A DNA stretch of 64,000 nt from Oscarella lobularis (Eukaryota; Porifera; Homoscleromorpha; Homosclerophorida; Oscarellidae), in assembly GCF_947507565.1 (NCBI RefSeq), contig NC_089179.1:2435747-2499746 (forward strand), in the 5' to 3' direction. The translations under genes and the position numbers were made by a program. Positions 54,809-63,924 of the stretch are shown here, piece by piece. Under the pieces are notes generated by a model that was not told the DNA's origin, did no database searches, and saw only the letters and a list, made by a program, of their open reading frames with translations. Numbering within the stretch: the first letter of the stretch is position 1; each line of letters starts with the position of its first letter.

Positions 54809-55251
54809 TTAAAGCCTAGCTACGTCGTACTCAATAGCAGCACACGCATGCTTGTCCCCCTCCGCTGTGACTCGCACGGTTGCCGACCTGTTGCTGTAAC
54901 AGCGGGACCCGTCAGCGAATGCACCACGTGTGAAAACTCTGGATAAAGAAACACAATATAGATATACGGTACACTGAACTAGTATGGACTCACTAACCCT
55001 GCGCATGTCTTCACCCTTCCATATCGAAGGAATGGGCCTACGATCGCCGCTACGGCCTTTTCTAGGTGGCCAGCCATCACTCGTCCGTCCCCGTCGATGG
55101 CGAAGACAGCAACGGCGTTTGCGTCACGCGGATTGCCGCGCTCCCACTCGCAAACGACGCGCCGGCCTTCCTCGACCAGCGCGTAGCCGTCGCAAAACTT
55201 GATTCCTCTCTGGAAAAAGTCGCAGATTCCATTCCGGAAGTACGCCGCGCG
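54809..55251 (-). CDS. HIRAN-like protein 2, two exons, cargo of the DD129E element
   Basis: Exon 1 (55251 or earlier to 54998) reads FCDGYALVEEGRRVVCEWER, GNPRDANAVAVFAIDGDGR and AGHLEKAVAAIVGPFLRYG. A 59-bp GT-AG intron follows, then exon 2 (54938-54809) with GSRCYSNRSATVRVTAEGDK and a stop. The layout matches HIRAN-like 3 exon for exon, including intron position. HIRAN domains recognise DNA ends in Rad5/HLTF; here the whole protein seems to be little more than this domain. A TAG lies upstream of 55251 in the same frame, so a further 5' exon or a lost start is likely. Confidence 0.65.
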
Positions 55252-55820
55252 CTAGCAGTCTACGCTCCAACACTCACCTGAAAGTCAAGAGGGTGTATCT
55301 CAGCAACCGAACGATAAGCACTAAATCCCCACAATGATTTTCTTTAGCTATCATATCTCTTCAGAATTTCGCAAACGAGGACCGATTTCGTCGGCCGCCG
55401 AGGCCGCAAAACGTGTTTGTATACGACGTCTCTTAATCGGATCATCGTGGCGTAGCTCGAGAACGGTAGCGAAAGCGAAAAATCCCCACAATGATTTTTT
55501 AGAGGATGGACAGTGGAAGCTACTGCGAAAGGAAAGGGGACTATCCCGTCTTTTCTCGGACGAAAAAACGTGTTTACGTCAGGATCGTCCTGTCACGTGA
55601 GTTTAGCGGATTATTTCGGCCCTGAAATGACTCTCAGCATAATCGCTTAAAGAGAAGAACTGCGAATGGATGCAAAGGCTACTGGCGAAATGTGGGCTAC
55701 GTGAACAAAGCCACATTTGAATTTCGCGCCGGTAAAGCGCGCGTTACAAAAAGGAAGTTTATGCTGATTCGCACTGTAGACACGATGAATGAAGTTATTG
55801 AAATAAAAAAACAAAAACTC

Positions 55821-57678
55821 TTACACTGCCTTCCCTAACTTCAAGCAACGGGCGTCCGTCGTTGAACGTGAAGAGCGGACCCGGGCGCAGCGTTCGAACG
55901 ACCAGGTACGCCAGTATCGCGGCGACGTGGGCACAGGTCCTCGCACATCCGTCCCAGGCAGATCGTTGCGCCCAGCCGGAACGGATCGGTCTTCGACTGC
56001 TTGATTCGCACCTTGATCTACTCCGGTGCGCGCCAATAGTCTACCAGGACGTCCGCCAAACTGAAGTGCAGCGCCGGGTCGAAAGGGGCGCCATTGGGCA
56101 CTGTGAACTCTCCGGCGTGCAGGAAACCAAACCACCCGACGCAACAAGCCGCCCACAGCATGCGGCCGTCACTTTGCGGCCCTTCGCCCTGCTAAGCTTG
56201 TCGGAGGACTCGCATCGTGTCCGCCGTTACCGGGCGTCCTGCTTCCTTGCGCTCCATCGGCCGGTCGAATGGGTTCGCGTGTCCCAGGGAGATGTGCAGA
56301 TGTCGGACTCTCGCGAGGTACACCTTGATCGAAGCGTGGCGAAGCCCCCTCTGCGAGGTAGGCGGCAAATAGGCATAGCAAGTTTTCGTCGGTTTAGCAC
56401 GGGCGGACGCCGATTGAGTCGCAGAACTGTTGATAGTGGCGCCGTCCCGTCTCGTAGACGCGTTGGGACTCGCCCGCTAGCCCCGCCTGCGCAAAAGCCG
56501 CCGCAGACTGCTCCAAGTCTCGCACGTCCATTCCAGGTCGCGGTCGCCCAGGGTTCTGGCCAGCTCGCTGGGGATCGTGTCCGTCTCCGTCTGGAGCTGC
56601 CAGGAGGGGAGGCTGTCAGGGCTGGGATAGCCTTGCGAGAGGGCGTCCGCGACTACGTTGGCGGGGATGTGTGTGGCTCGAGTCGTCAGGCCGTGGTGCG
56701 CTAGGCCACTCGCGCGAGCTGCGCTATCCCCGACTCTCGCGGGGACCCTCCATTCAACGCAGCCACGACCGATGAATTGTCGCAATCCACCTCAATGGTA
56801 GAGCCGCGCCACGCTGCTCCCCACGTCGCCAGCGCCAGTTCAATAGGGAAGGCCTCTTTCGGCGGGTTCGGAACGAGGGACCACCTGGTCGGCCAGCGCC
56901 ATTGCAATCAGCGGCGTTGACACACCGCGGAGCAGCCCCCGAGCCGGAGGCATCGGTTGTGATGCGGTGCGCTGGCGGATCGAGACGCAGCCTGGTGAAG
57001 GCTACGCCGTTCCATTCCCACGCGAACTAGCTCCACCAGCGGAGATCCGCCCGCGACTCGCGGTTGAGCCGCACGTAGTGGTTCATGTGGCGAGGGACCA
57101 TCGACAGGTTGATCAGGCGCCGCAGAAAAGCCCGCCCGGGGCGATTGACGGTGGCCGCGTGCTGCAGCAGGCCAATAACAGAGAGGAGATCGCTCTTGGA
57201 GACGGCCCGGGAACGCAGGAGACGCGACAGCTCGTCCTTGAGGCGTTCCAGCTCTCGCACGAGTAGGCGGAGGCACCCGGTCACCGAGTCGAACTGTTCG
57301 ATACCCAGGAAGGTGAGAACAGAGACCTGGCCCTCCACCTTGTCCGTTGCGACGGGGACCCCGAGCCGTGCGCAGGTGAGAAGAGCCAGCGACAGGTCGG
57401 CGTGGCAGGACCGCTCGTGCGCTCGGCCCCCGAAGAAAAATTCGTCCAAGTAGTGGAGACCGAACGTCAGCACGTCGTCGTACATTGCCCATAGTAGCGC
57501 GTCGGCTACCGCGGAGAAGATCTTGGGCGCGGAACGCAATCCAAACGGGAGCGCCACACACCGTCGCGCCAGGACAGGCCGAGACAGTGGTGGGCGTCAT
57601 TCCTTCTATCGACTCTCTCGCGGTCGGTGTCAGACCACCGAAGAAAGCGTTAGAGAACGTATCTTGCAGTGACGTCAT
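55821..57678 (-). pseudogene. DIRS-like tyrosine-recombinase retrotransposon, decayed
   Basis: The minus strand reads a reverse transcriptase (57557-57027: ALPFGLRSAPKIFSAVADAL, catalytic YLDE where YLDD is expected, FLGIEQFDS, SVIGLLQHAATVNRPGRAFL). RNase H follows (about 56907-56600: ELALATWGAAWRGSTIEVDC, HIPANVVADALS), then pieces of a tyrosine recombinase (CLFAAYLAEGASPR at about 56380; RIKQSKTDPFRLGATICLG in another frame at about 56020-55960). The order RT, RNase H, YR without protease or DDE integrase is diagnostic of DIRS elements. Frames change repeatedly. GC content is far above the surroundings. Confidence 0.85.
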
Positions 57679-57815
57679 TTATCAGAGCGATATATATATA
57701 CATATATATTTATATAACGTCGTGCAACCTGCCCCTTTGTTCCACTTGGAACCGTTTCGGCCTCGAAACAGTTCTAAGAGTCGATAACATGGGACCACAA
57801 CAGTGCGGTACTATT
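57679..57815. other. AT microsatellite and spacer
   Basis: A (TA)n-rich run at about 57690-57718, then unassigned sequence leading to a Helitron end. Confidence 0.6.
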
Positions 57816-57846
57816 TCCCCGTGCGAAGCACGGGGACCTGAACTAG
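57816..57846 (+). mobile_element. Helitron 3' terminus
   Basis: Perfect hairpin TCCCCGTGC / GCACGGGGA (57816-57836), six bases, then CTAG followed by T. The loop and inner stem CCCGTGCGAAGCACGGG match the Helitron end at 18515-18539. The body lies to the left and its 5' end is unknown; the DIRS relic may be inside it. Confidence 0.7.
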
Positions 57847-58508
57847 TTTCTTACCAAATTGTGCATGCCCGCGCCTACTTCTCATCCGTTCCAGACGAGA
57901 GAGACGCACAGCGGCGGGCAAACGAATTTCCTGTCGTCGTCGTACGATTTTCGGCAGAATTTCGGGTGAAAAATTACGATCGTTTTGTGATCGCGCTCCT
58001 TCAGGTAGCGACGCATCGCCTCGGGCGTCAATTTCTTCGAATCGAAAATGTCCCTAAAGAGTTGAGAATCGGTGTCAATTGGAGAGTGACGAAAGGGTAT
58101 TTCTCACTGAGAAGTCGTGGCGTGCGCGGCAGCAGTGGTCGGAGTGTCGCTCATTGTGGGCCGATCTGCGCGAAGCTCTTACGTTAGAAGCACGGGCATC
58201 TTATTGAGCGAATCACCATCGAGCTAGTCTGGAGGCCACACCCTTCCCTCGGGAGGAAGGGTCTGGCGAAACGCGCATGGTCCAAGTGTTGCATGCGGTA
58301 CGCACTAAACGAATTAAGATATTAGAGAAGCCCTACGTCATAGCTTCGAGATCCCAAAAGCGAGACAACTAGCCCTGCATGTCACCTTTGCTCCCAACTC
58401 ATATGTTCCTTGAAGTCACTGCAGTGACTTTTTGCGCATGCGTACTTTGTAGCCGTTAGGTTCAATATAAATAAATAAAACTAGTTGCTAGGTGACTCTT
58501 AGGGACTA
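57847..58508. other. Spacer without supported gene
   Basis: A plus-strand frame crossing from 57669 to 58187 runs through the Helitron terminus and is unlikely to be a gene. CACCCTTCC/GGAAGGGT at about 58237-58260 is a small hairpin. Confidence 0.4.
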
Positions 58509-58659
58509 CAGTCGACTCTCCGAATAGTGGACACTTTGAGGAAGATAAAGTTGTCCACTCTAGAGAAGCTGTCCACTCAAAGGAAACCATCTATTTTTTA
58601 CGTCAATTTGAAACGGCTTTTCGCTAACAGAATTATAAGTTAAACGCGTCCAGGGTTGC

Positions 58660-60270
58660 CTACTTTGTACAACGCCTGCTGCAGGCAGCAACACGGTCAA
58701 TATTTTGCCCACTCTTTTTTGCTTTTTCTGCGCAGTTCTTGCTTTCCAGAAACAGTTTCACGTCTTCCAATTGCGTCAATGCTTCAGAAAACGTTGATAT
58801 TTTCAAAGGGGGATCAACTTCGGCAATGCACACAATTTCGTCATCATCGTCAGATTCCTGTTCGGTCGAACTCGGGTCTGACTTAGCAGCCAAAGTTTCC
58901 ATAAATTCTTCCCAATCGTCGTCACTGCCAATAAAACAAACAGGTAAATAATTTTCTCCTTCTACGTATTCTTCAGCATGGCACGAATTCTCTGCTCCGC
59001 CTGAGTGTGCATCAATTAACTCTTGCAGCGCCGCCGCATTCTCGTCAACATCCTCAAATGGATCAGCGTCTGGAATATGCGCCACAGCCATGTCGTCGGC
59101 AAGAATACCAGCTTTACGGAAGCACTTTTTAGTCGTATCTGGTTTTACTTCTTTCCACTCTTCAGAAACCCAACGAATGGCCATTAGAATGTTCACCGAC
59201 TTTACAACATCTGTAACAGTTTCGCAGTCCTCAATTCTTTCCAGGACATAACGGAGAAACAGCGATTTGTAAAATACTTTAAAGTTTTGGATTATTCCAA
59301 GATCAAGTGGCTGCAACTCGGACGTTGTATTAGGAGGAAGAAATAGAAGCTTGATGTTAGAATACTTTCCTTGCAGGTCGTGGGGGTGACATCCAGCATT
59401 GTCAAGAAGCAGCAAGATTGATCGCCTTTGAGAACTTAGTTTTCTATTCAATGAAGATAAGACTGAGTCCAAAATACTTCCCGTCATCCACGATTTGCTT
59501 TGGCTGTAGTAGCGAACGGGGAGGTTCTTTTTCACGTTTCTCTTAAAGCATCTCGGAATTTCCGATTTCCAAATTACGGCAGGCATTGCTTTCTCTCCTT
59601 CGGCATTCACGAAAAAGGCTAATGTCATTCGTTGTTTACTCTTTTTTCCTCCTTTGCACTTGACTCCTTTCCTTGCAAATCCTTTGTCTGGGAGTGTTTT
59701 CCAAAAGCAGCCTGTCTCGTCCATATTCCAGATGTCTCTTCTATCGTACCCGTCTAGAATCTGCGGTAAGCGCTCCTTCCAACTTTCAACAGTTTCACCT
59801 CTCGCGTCGCCGTATTCACCGCAAATTGTGACCCTCTTGACGTTAAACCTCTGTTTCCACTTTGTCAGCCATCCACTAGATCCTCTAAAGTCATGTTGGC
59901 CTAGATGTAATGCGATTCTACTAGCCTTTTCCGTGAGTAAAGGCCCCGTCGGAAAAGTATTCTTTGAAGTTGCCATCAGGTACCATTCGTAAAGACAGTC
60001 GTTAATGTCGCCATACTTGGATCGTCGACTAGTCTTCTTTAGCTGAACTGACGAATTAGCCATGTTGGCTTCGTACTGAGATACGATTTCATTTCTCTTC
60101 TTCAAGATGACCCCTATTTGGCTCTTGCTGCATCCAAAGACTTCGGCAAGTTTTCTAATGGGAACAGCACCGCAGCCTGCCGCTTTTACAACTTCGTATT
60201 TACTTTTCAGAGACAGGTACACCCTGTCTTTGCCTTTTGGCGTCGATAAAGCCATCGCAACCTGGGCCAC
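58660..60270 (-). CDS. Tigger/pogo transposase (DD32D), intact
   Basis: 536 residues, one exon. The N-terminal CENP-B-type helix-turn-helix is about 15-65 (VPIRKLAEVFGCSKSQIGVI). The second, Tc5-type helix-turn-helix is about 85-145 (TGPLLTEKASRIA, GSSGWLTKWKQRFNV). The DDE_1 domain has D184 in NMDETGCFW, D290 in LLLLDNAGCHPH and D323 in SELQPLDLGIIQNFK, 32 residues apart. The acidic C-terminus (SDDDWEEFM, ESDDDDEIV) is typical of the jerky/Tigger group. No lesions. It shares a 53-bp intergenic region with the HIRAN-like gene on the other strand. Confidence 0.95.
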   Translation of the reverse strand: MAQVAMALSTPKGKDRVYLSLKSKYEVVKAAGCGAVPIRKLAEVFGCSKSQIGVILKKRNEIVSQYEANMANSSVQLKKTSRRSKYGDINDCLYEWYLMATSKNTFPTGPLLTEKASRIALHLGQHDFRGSSGWLTKWKQRFNVKRVTICGEYGDARGETVESWKERLPQILDGYDRRDIWNMDETGCFWKTLPDKGFARKGVKCKGGKKSKQRMTLAFFVNAEGEKAMPAVIWKSEIPRCFKRNVKKNLPVRYYSQSKSWMTGSILDSVLSSLNRKLSSQRRSILLLLDNAGCHPHDLQGKYSNIKLLFLPPNTTSELQPLDLGIIQNFKVFYKSLFLRYVLERIEDCETVTDVVKSVNILMAIRWVSEEWKEVKPDTTKKCFRKAGILADDMAVAHIPDADPFEDVDENAAALQELIDAHSGGAENSCHAEEYVEGENYLPVCFIGSDDDWEEFMETLAAKSDPSSTEQESDDDDEIVCIAEVDPPLKISTFSEALTQLEDVKLFLESKNCAEKAKKSGQNIDRVAACSRRCTK

Positions 60271-60323
60271 GATTACGCCACGTGCAGCATAGCGCGCGCA
60301 TTGACGAAATTTTGCGAATCACG

Positions 60324-60686
60324 ATGGCGAGTTCACCAGTTTCTGAGCAAAACGCGGACTACCTAGAAGTTTCTTGATACGTTCGTGGATATCACGTATA
60401 CAAAGATATCTGGGAACCAAGAATAGGGGAGACGTTGCTTCTTCGACGAGAGCCAGATAACGATAAAGTTGTTGGACACGTACCATACAATCTTGCTCCA
60501 TTTCTGAGCAGCTTCTTGCAGCGAGAAGTGAACAAAGGAACGGTAAGGATTACTGGGAAACGCGTCAACCGAGGAGGCGGCTACGGTCTAGAAATACCTT
60601 GCCTTTATTGTCTCTATGGCCCAAAGCCATTCATTGACAAAATGAAAAAAATCGTCAGAAACCTGAAAGACCAAGGCTTTCTGTGA
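60324..60686 (+). pseudogene. HIRAN-like protein 1, cargo of the Tigger element, one in-frame TGA
   Basis: From ATG 60324 the frame reads MASSPVSEQNADYLEVS, then TGA (60375-60377), then YVRGYHVYKDIWEPRIGETL, LLRREPDNDKVVGHVPYNLA and NRGGGYGLEIPCLY, ending KKIVRNLKDQGFL. This is a full small HIRAN-like domain (GETLxxRREPDN, VVGHVP, G-rich strand, EIPC). About ten residues usual after REPDN are missing. The position of the TGA is one base from a Cys codon, so a point mutation is likely. The gene is wholly inside the Tigger repeats, divergent from the transposase, and probably shares its promoter. Confidence 0.7.
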
Positions 60687-60904
60687 CACTCGGTTTGTTT
60701 GTCCTCTTCTACGGAAACAAAATATACACTAAGAATCTATTTTGGGACATGTATTTTGTCCACAGTTCAGAATTAGGAGATGTCCACTAGATAGAGAGAC
60801 GCAATGTTATAAAATATGCTGAATAAGGATCCGTGAATGGGACTCTGTCGACTGGAGAGAGCTGTCCACAAAGTAGAGCGTCCACTGTCGAAGAGTCGAC
60901 TGTA

Positions 60905-61500
60905 GATCGCAAGAGCGCACGTTATTCTCGTCAAAACTACGCGTTTTCCTGCATTTTCGAACGTTCCTACGCTTCGGCGAAGTTTTTTGTCACTTCTTCA
61001 CCGCCGTTTCGCTGGAAATCACGGAGAGGCCCTGCAAGGAACCTGGTCAGAAGCTTTTTATAGTTCCAGAGAAGGAATGACGTATTTAGCCGGAAGTAAA
61101 CACGTCATTTGTTGCTCTTCGTTTAGTTACCAGTTGTAGCTGCTATTTTCGCTTCAAGATGAACGTTTTACGATCAACAACACTCATTTTATTGCAACCG
61201 ACGTCTAAAGCCATTACATAAAGTATCGTTTCGTCGTTTTTCAGTAAAAACCTTCTCATTAGCGCACGTTACGCAGTCGCTCGCGGTTTATTTGTAGCTA
61301 AATGGACGCGTTTTTCATACTTTTTCTGCAGCGATTACGTTGTTATTGTTTATCGTTTGCTTCTTTGCAACTGTGGTACTAATAAGTGTGAGAGAAGAAT
61401 AAAAAACATGATATTTAGGTTATGACGTCAAATTTCACAACAAAATTCAAAACAAATGTTTTATAACATGTACAAAAGGGAAGTATGTAGAACCGCGTTG
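60905..61500. other. Spacer without supported gene
   Basis: No domain or repeat recognised. Confidence 0.4.
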
Positions 61501-61767
61501 TTAGCTTTCGAAAAAAAATCGTCGCTGTCGCGAAAGTCCGAAAAGGGCACTACAGTGCGCACGGGCCCCATAAAGGGCTAGGGGAGAATTGGAAAGTCTA
61601 GGTGATCGTAGACGCAGAAGCGAGGAGCTAGAACCCGTATCGGCCACCGTAGAATTCTCCTCGAAACTCATTATTTCGTCTTCATCTTTCCTTTGCACGT
61701 CTTCAGCGTCTCCTAAAACGTCCAAAATAGCTGCGGCGGCTTCTTTTGCGGCCATTAAAATGCACAA
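61501..61767 (-). CDS. Possible first exon of an unknown gene
   Basis: The minus-strand frame contains MAAKEAAAAILDVLGDAED followed by an acidic, serine-rich stretch. The composition resembles a real N-terminus with ATG at about 61752. No domain and no second exon were identified. Confidence 0.3.
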   Translation of the reverse strand: MCILMAAKEAAAAILDVLGDAEDVQRKDEDEIMSFEENSTVADTGSSSSLLRLRSPRLSNSPLALYGARAHCSALFGLSRQRRFFFES

Positions 61768-62369
61768 TTATGCAAAAAACGCTAGCGTATCGGTCCTTTA
61801 CCGTGCGCATCTTTCTTCAAAAGGCCGTCAAAACGCGAATGGTACATGTAACGCAAAGAAACTGGGCTATATCAGGTGGTCAAACATCTAAAACAAGGCA
61901 AAAAACGACATCGAGAAAATAGCGTGCGCTAGAAAAGGATGTTTAAAATAATTCAGTTTGTTTCACTTTTCAAAAATAAAAAATTAACAAGTGCTAAAAA
62001 CTACATTTTCCACCAAACACAAACATGTGTATTCATTTTTTATTTTTGCGATTTCTGATGACGTAATTGATTCTTTAAGTCATGTTCGGAAACAAAGAAG
62101 CCTCGTCGCATAATTTTAACGTCAAACGGCGCTCGAAATTACAAAACGTCTGATCGCTACGATCTCGTTTTGAAATTCTGCCGATTTCTGCCGTTTTCGC
62201 TGATGTTTTGGTTATGTGACTTAGGAAGCGACGGCGACAGAGGCCCGGTATACCTTTATTCGTCTAATACTGCTACATGGAACGTTTGTTACAAAATAGA
62301 AAACGCTCAAGCGCGAAACGCCCTGGGGTGTTTTCGTATGATACATTTATTGCTAAATTGAAATTTTAC
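61768..62369. other. Spacer without supported gene
   Basis: Short frames only. AT-rich. Confidence 0.35.
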
Positions 62370-62854
62370 CACAAAGTTTTCTTCGGCGTTTGGTCGTCTC
62401 CGTGGCGGAGAGACGTTGCAAAAGCCAATGAAAATGGGCCACAGTCATTTGGTCCTCTTTGCCTCGGCACATTTATTATCTCCACCTGCAACTTATTTCT
62501 ATACGTAGTACAGTAGTGAAATTTAGCATGCCGACGATGTAATTAAGATTAGTGCTACTAGGATTTCCATGAAAGCTGTCGTACCGGCGGACGATTCTTT
62601 GTTAAGAATGGACATTTGACACTCACCCAATAGCATTCACCAACATGCAAGACTTGGAGAAATGCAAACGATACGCAGTGAAATCCGTTTCTTGCTCTCT
62701 GCCGAAAGACGTCTTGTAGATCTTCCATATGAGAAAACGGGTTACGAAGCAAATTTTGAAATGCCGTAATCGTCCTGTCGTTTAGCCAAGACTTGCCTAA
62801 AGGTCTCTCCTCTTCGTCATTTAACTTCAGCCTGCCTGGGCGAGCTCGACTCAT
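62370..62854 (-). pseudogene. Ulp1/C48-like cysteine protease fragment
   Basis: Exon 62854-62627 reads KSWLNDRTITAFQNLLRNPF and LQVLHVGECYWVSV, the WLND start and the histidine region of Ulp1-like proteases found in invertebrate transposon-rich genomes. The catalytic His of the usual HW pair is Tyr here (CYW). A further piece (DSFHGNPSSTNLNYIVGML) lies at about 62575-62500. A one-base deletion near 62490 separates it from VPRQRGPNDCGPFSLAFATS, which holds the catalytic Cys. Sequence after KTLW meets a stop. It appears dead. Confidence 0.75.
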
Positions 62855-63114
62855 CTAGAAAATATAAAGGTATTCTTAATAAACTGCTGCTACCCCCAGA
62901 TTCGTCGTCACTTTCTGATAACGATAAAATAATGTGCGACTTTCCAAACTTAACCTTCTAAAAAAGAGCTTAAGTTAGGAACGAGCCAGTCTAAGAATCT
63001 ATAAATACAGTAGTGCCTATTAAAAATACAAATTTTTATCAAACGGGGAATTGACAAACATAGATGGTGTGAGTGAAGTACACATGCTCTGTCTGACTAC
63101 CCAAACAAATCGAT

Positions 63115-63420
63115 ATACTTTTCTTTTAGGACCCTTTCGGCAATATCGACCTCAAGAAACCATTTTAGGAGCCTACCTACAGTCGGTGGTGAACGACTGG
63201 CGTTTTTCCATGCCTTTAGCACTTTCAGCAGACCAGTCTTCATGTCGCGAGTAGATTCGCGAATTTCTTCAAGTACATCAAGATCGATGAGGAGACCACC
63301 GATGGACTCCTATTTCGATCCCGCAGCAGCGGCACACGCCCTCAGCAAATCGTCCGACACCACCTCATTATTAGCAGAAAACGCGTCTGATTATTTAATT
63401 AAAACAGGTATAAAACAACA
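63115..63420 (-). pseudogene. Death-like domain fragment
   Basis: The minus strand reads NNEVVSDDLLRACAAAAGSK, a TAG where Trp is expected, then ESIGGLLIDLDVLEEIRES, LLKVLKAWKN, and PPTVGRLLKWFLEV. The spacing of W-xxIG-xxL, W and PTxxxLL is that of Death-fold domains, common in sponge receptors and NLR-like proteins. It has lost its first Trp codon to a stop and has no attached domain. Inferred from pattern only. Confidence 0.5.
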
Positions 63421-63483
63421 AGCAGTCATGACCAGAAAGTTTCAGTATACATTTGACTTTTCCTGGTCAGAGGATTGAAGCCG

Positions 63484-63924
63484 TTAAAGGTGGGCACGAA
63501 ACCAGGCTCGACTAAAGTATGGGCTTGAAATGATTACAAAGCAGGAGTTGTATTTGCGTAGTTTTCCTCTGAATTCTTTGGCCGCTGGTGTGTCATGTGA
63601 CATAAGAGTGCGTAAAGGTTCAGGAGGAGGACCGAGCAAGGGAACGTCAACTTTTCCATTGGCGCAACACATTCCTGGAGGTTCGGATGGCCACTTTTTG
63701 GCATGACAGTGTGGGCAGGTCTCGGACATTGAACCTATGTGTGCTCCGTCGTGCAAATTTCTGGAGTTGTAGCGAAATGCGGAGTAATTTGGTAGCACGA
63801 CTGGTGCTTCGTGTACTGCTGCGGATTCGTTAAGGGTGTTTTCTCCCCCGTCGGCTTCTAGTTCTTCGACAGGCGATATGTCTTCGTTACGGTAAGCAGT
63901 TAAAGTGGGTCTGGTTGAAGTCAT
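63484..63924 (-). pseudogene. Helitron N-terminal fragment
   Basis: The minus strand reads GSMSETCPHCHAKKWPSEPP, GMCCANGKVDVPLLGPPPEP and FRGKLRKYNSCF, which aligns with the start of the Helitron Rep-helicase at 10560-10750. Similarity ends abruptly after CFVIIS (about 63530). It may continue beyond the window on its 5' side. It is from a different Helitron subfamily than 9194-16344. Confidence 0.8.

Larger units (their letters stand above)
52114..55776 (+). mobile_element. DD129E IS630/Tc1-like transposon with a HIRAN-like cargo gene
   Basis: The right end, inverted, reads CAGTGCGAATCAGCATAAAC; the left reads CCTTGCGAATCAGCATAAAC, so 24 bp match with two or three differences. TA flanks both (52112-52113, 55777-55778). 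It contains the seven-exon transposase (plus) and a convergent two-exon HIRAN-like gene (minus, 54809-55251). End motifs link it to MITE 1, MITE 2 and copy B2. Confidence 0.85.
58509..60902 (-). mobile_element. Tigger/pogo transposon with a second, HIRAN-like gene
   Basis: The left end is CAGTCGACTCTCCGAATAGT and the right end, inverted, CAGTCGACTCTTCGACAGTG, flanked by TA (58507-58508, 60903-60904). Subterminal TGTCCACT/AGTGGACA words recur near both ends (for example 58550, 58570, 60778, 60866), as expected for transposase binding sites. It contains an intact transposase (minus) and a divergent HIRAN-like gene (plus). Confidence 0.93.

Noticed and set aside
57669-58187. Plus-strand 172-residue frame
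   Set aside because: Starts in a TA microsatellite and runs straight through a Helitron terminus; not credible as a gene.
60375-60377. TGA in HIRAN-like 1 as a selenocysteine codon
   Set aside because: No selenocysteine-type context was evident and the family is not a selenoprotein; a point mutation from a Cys codon is simpler.
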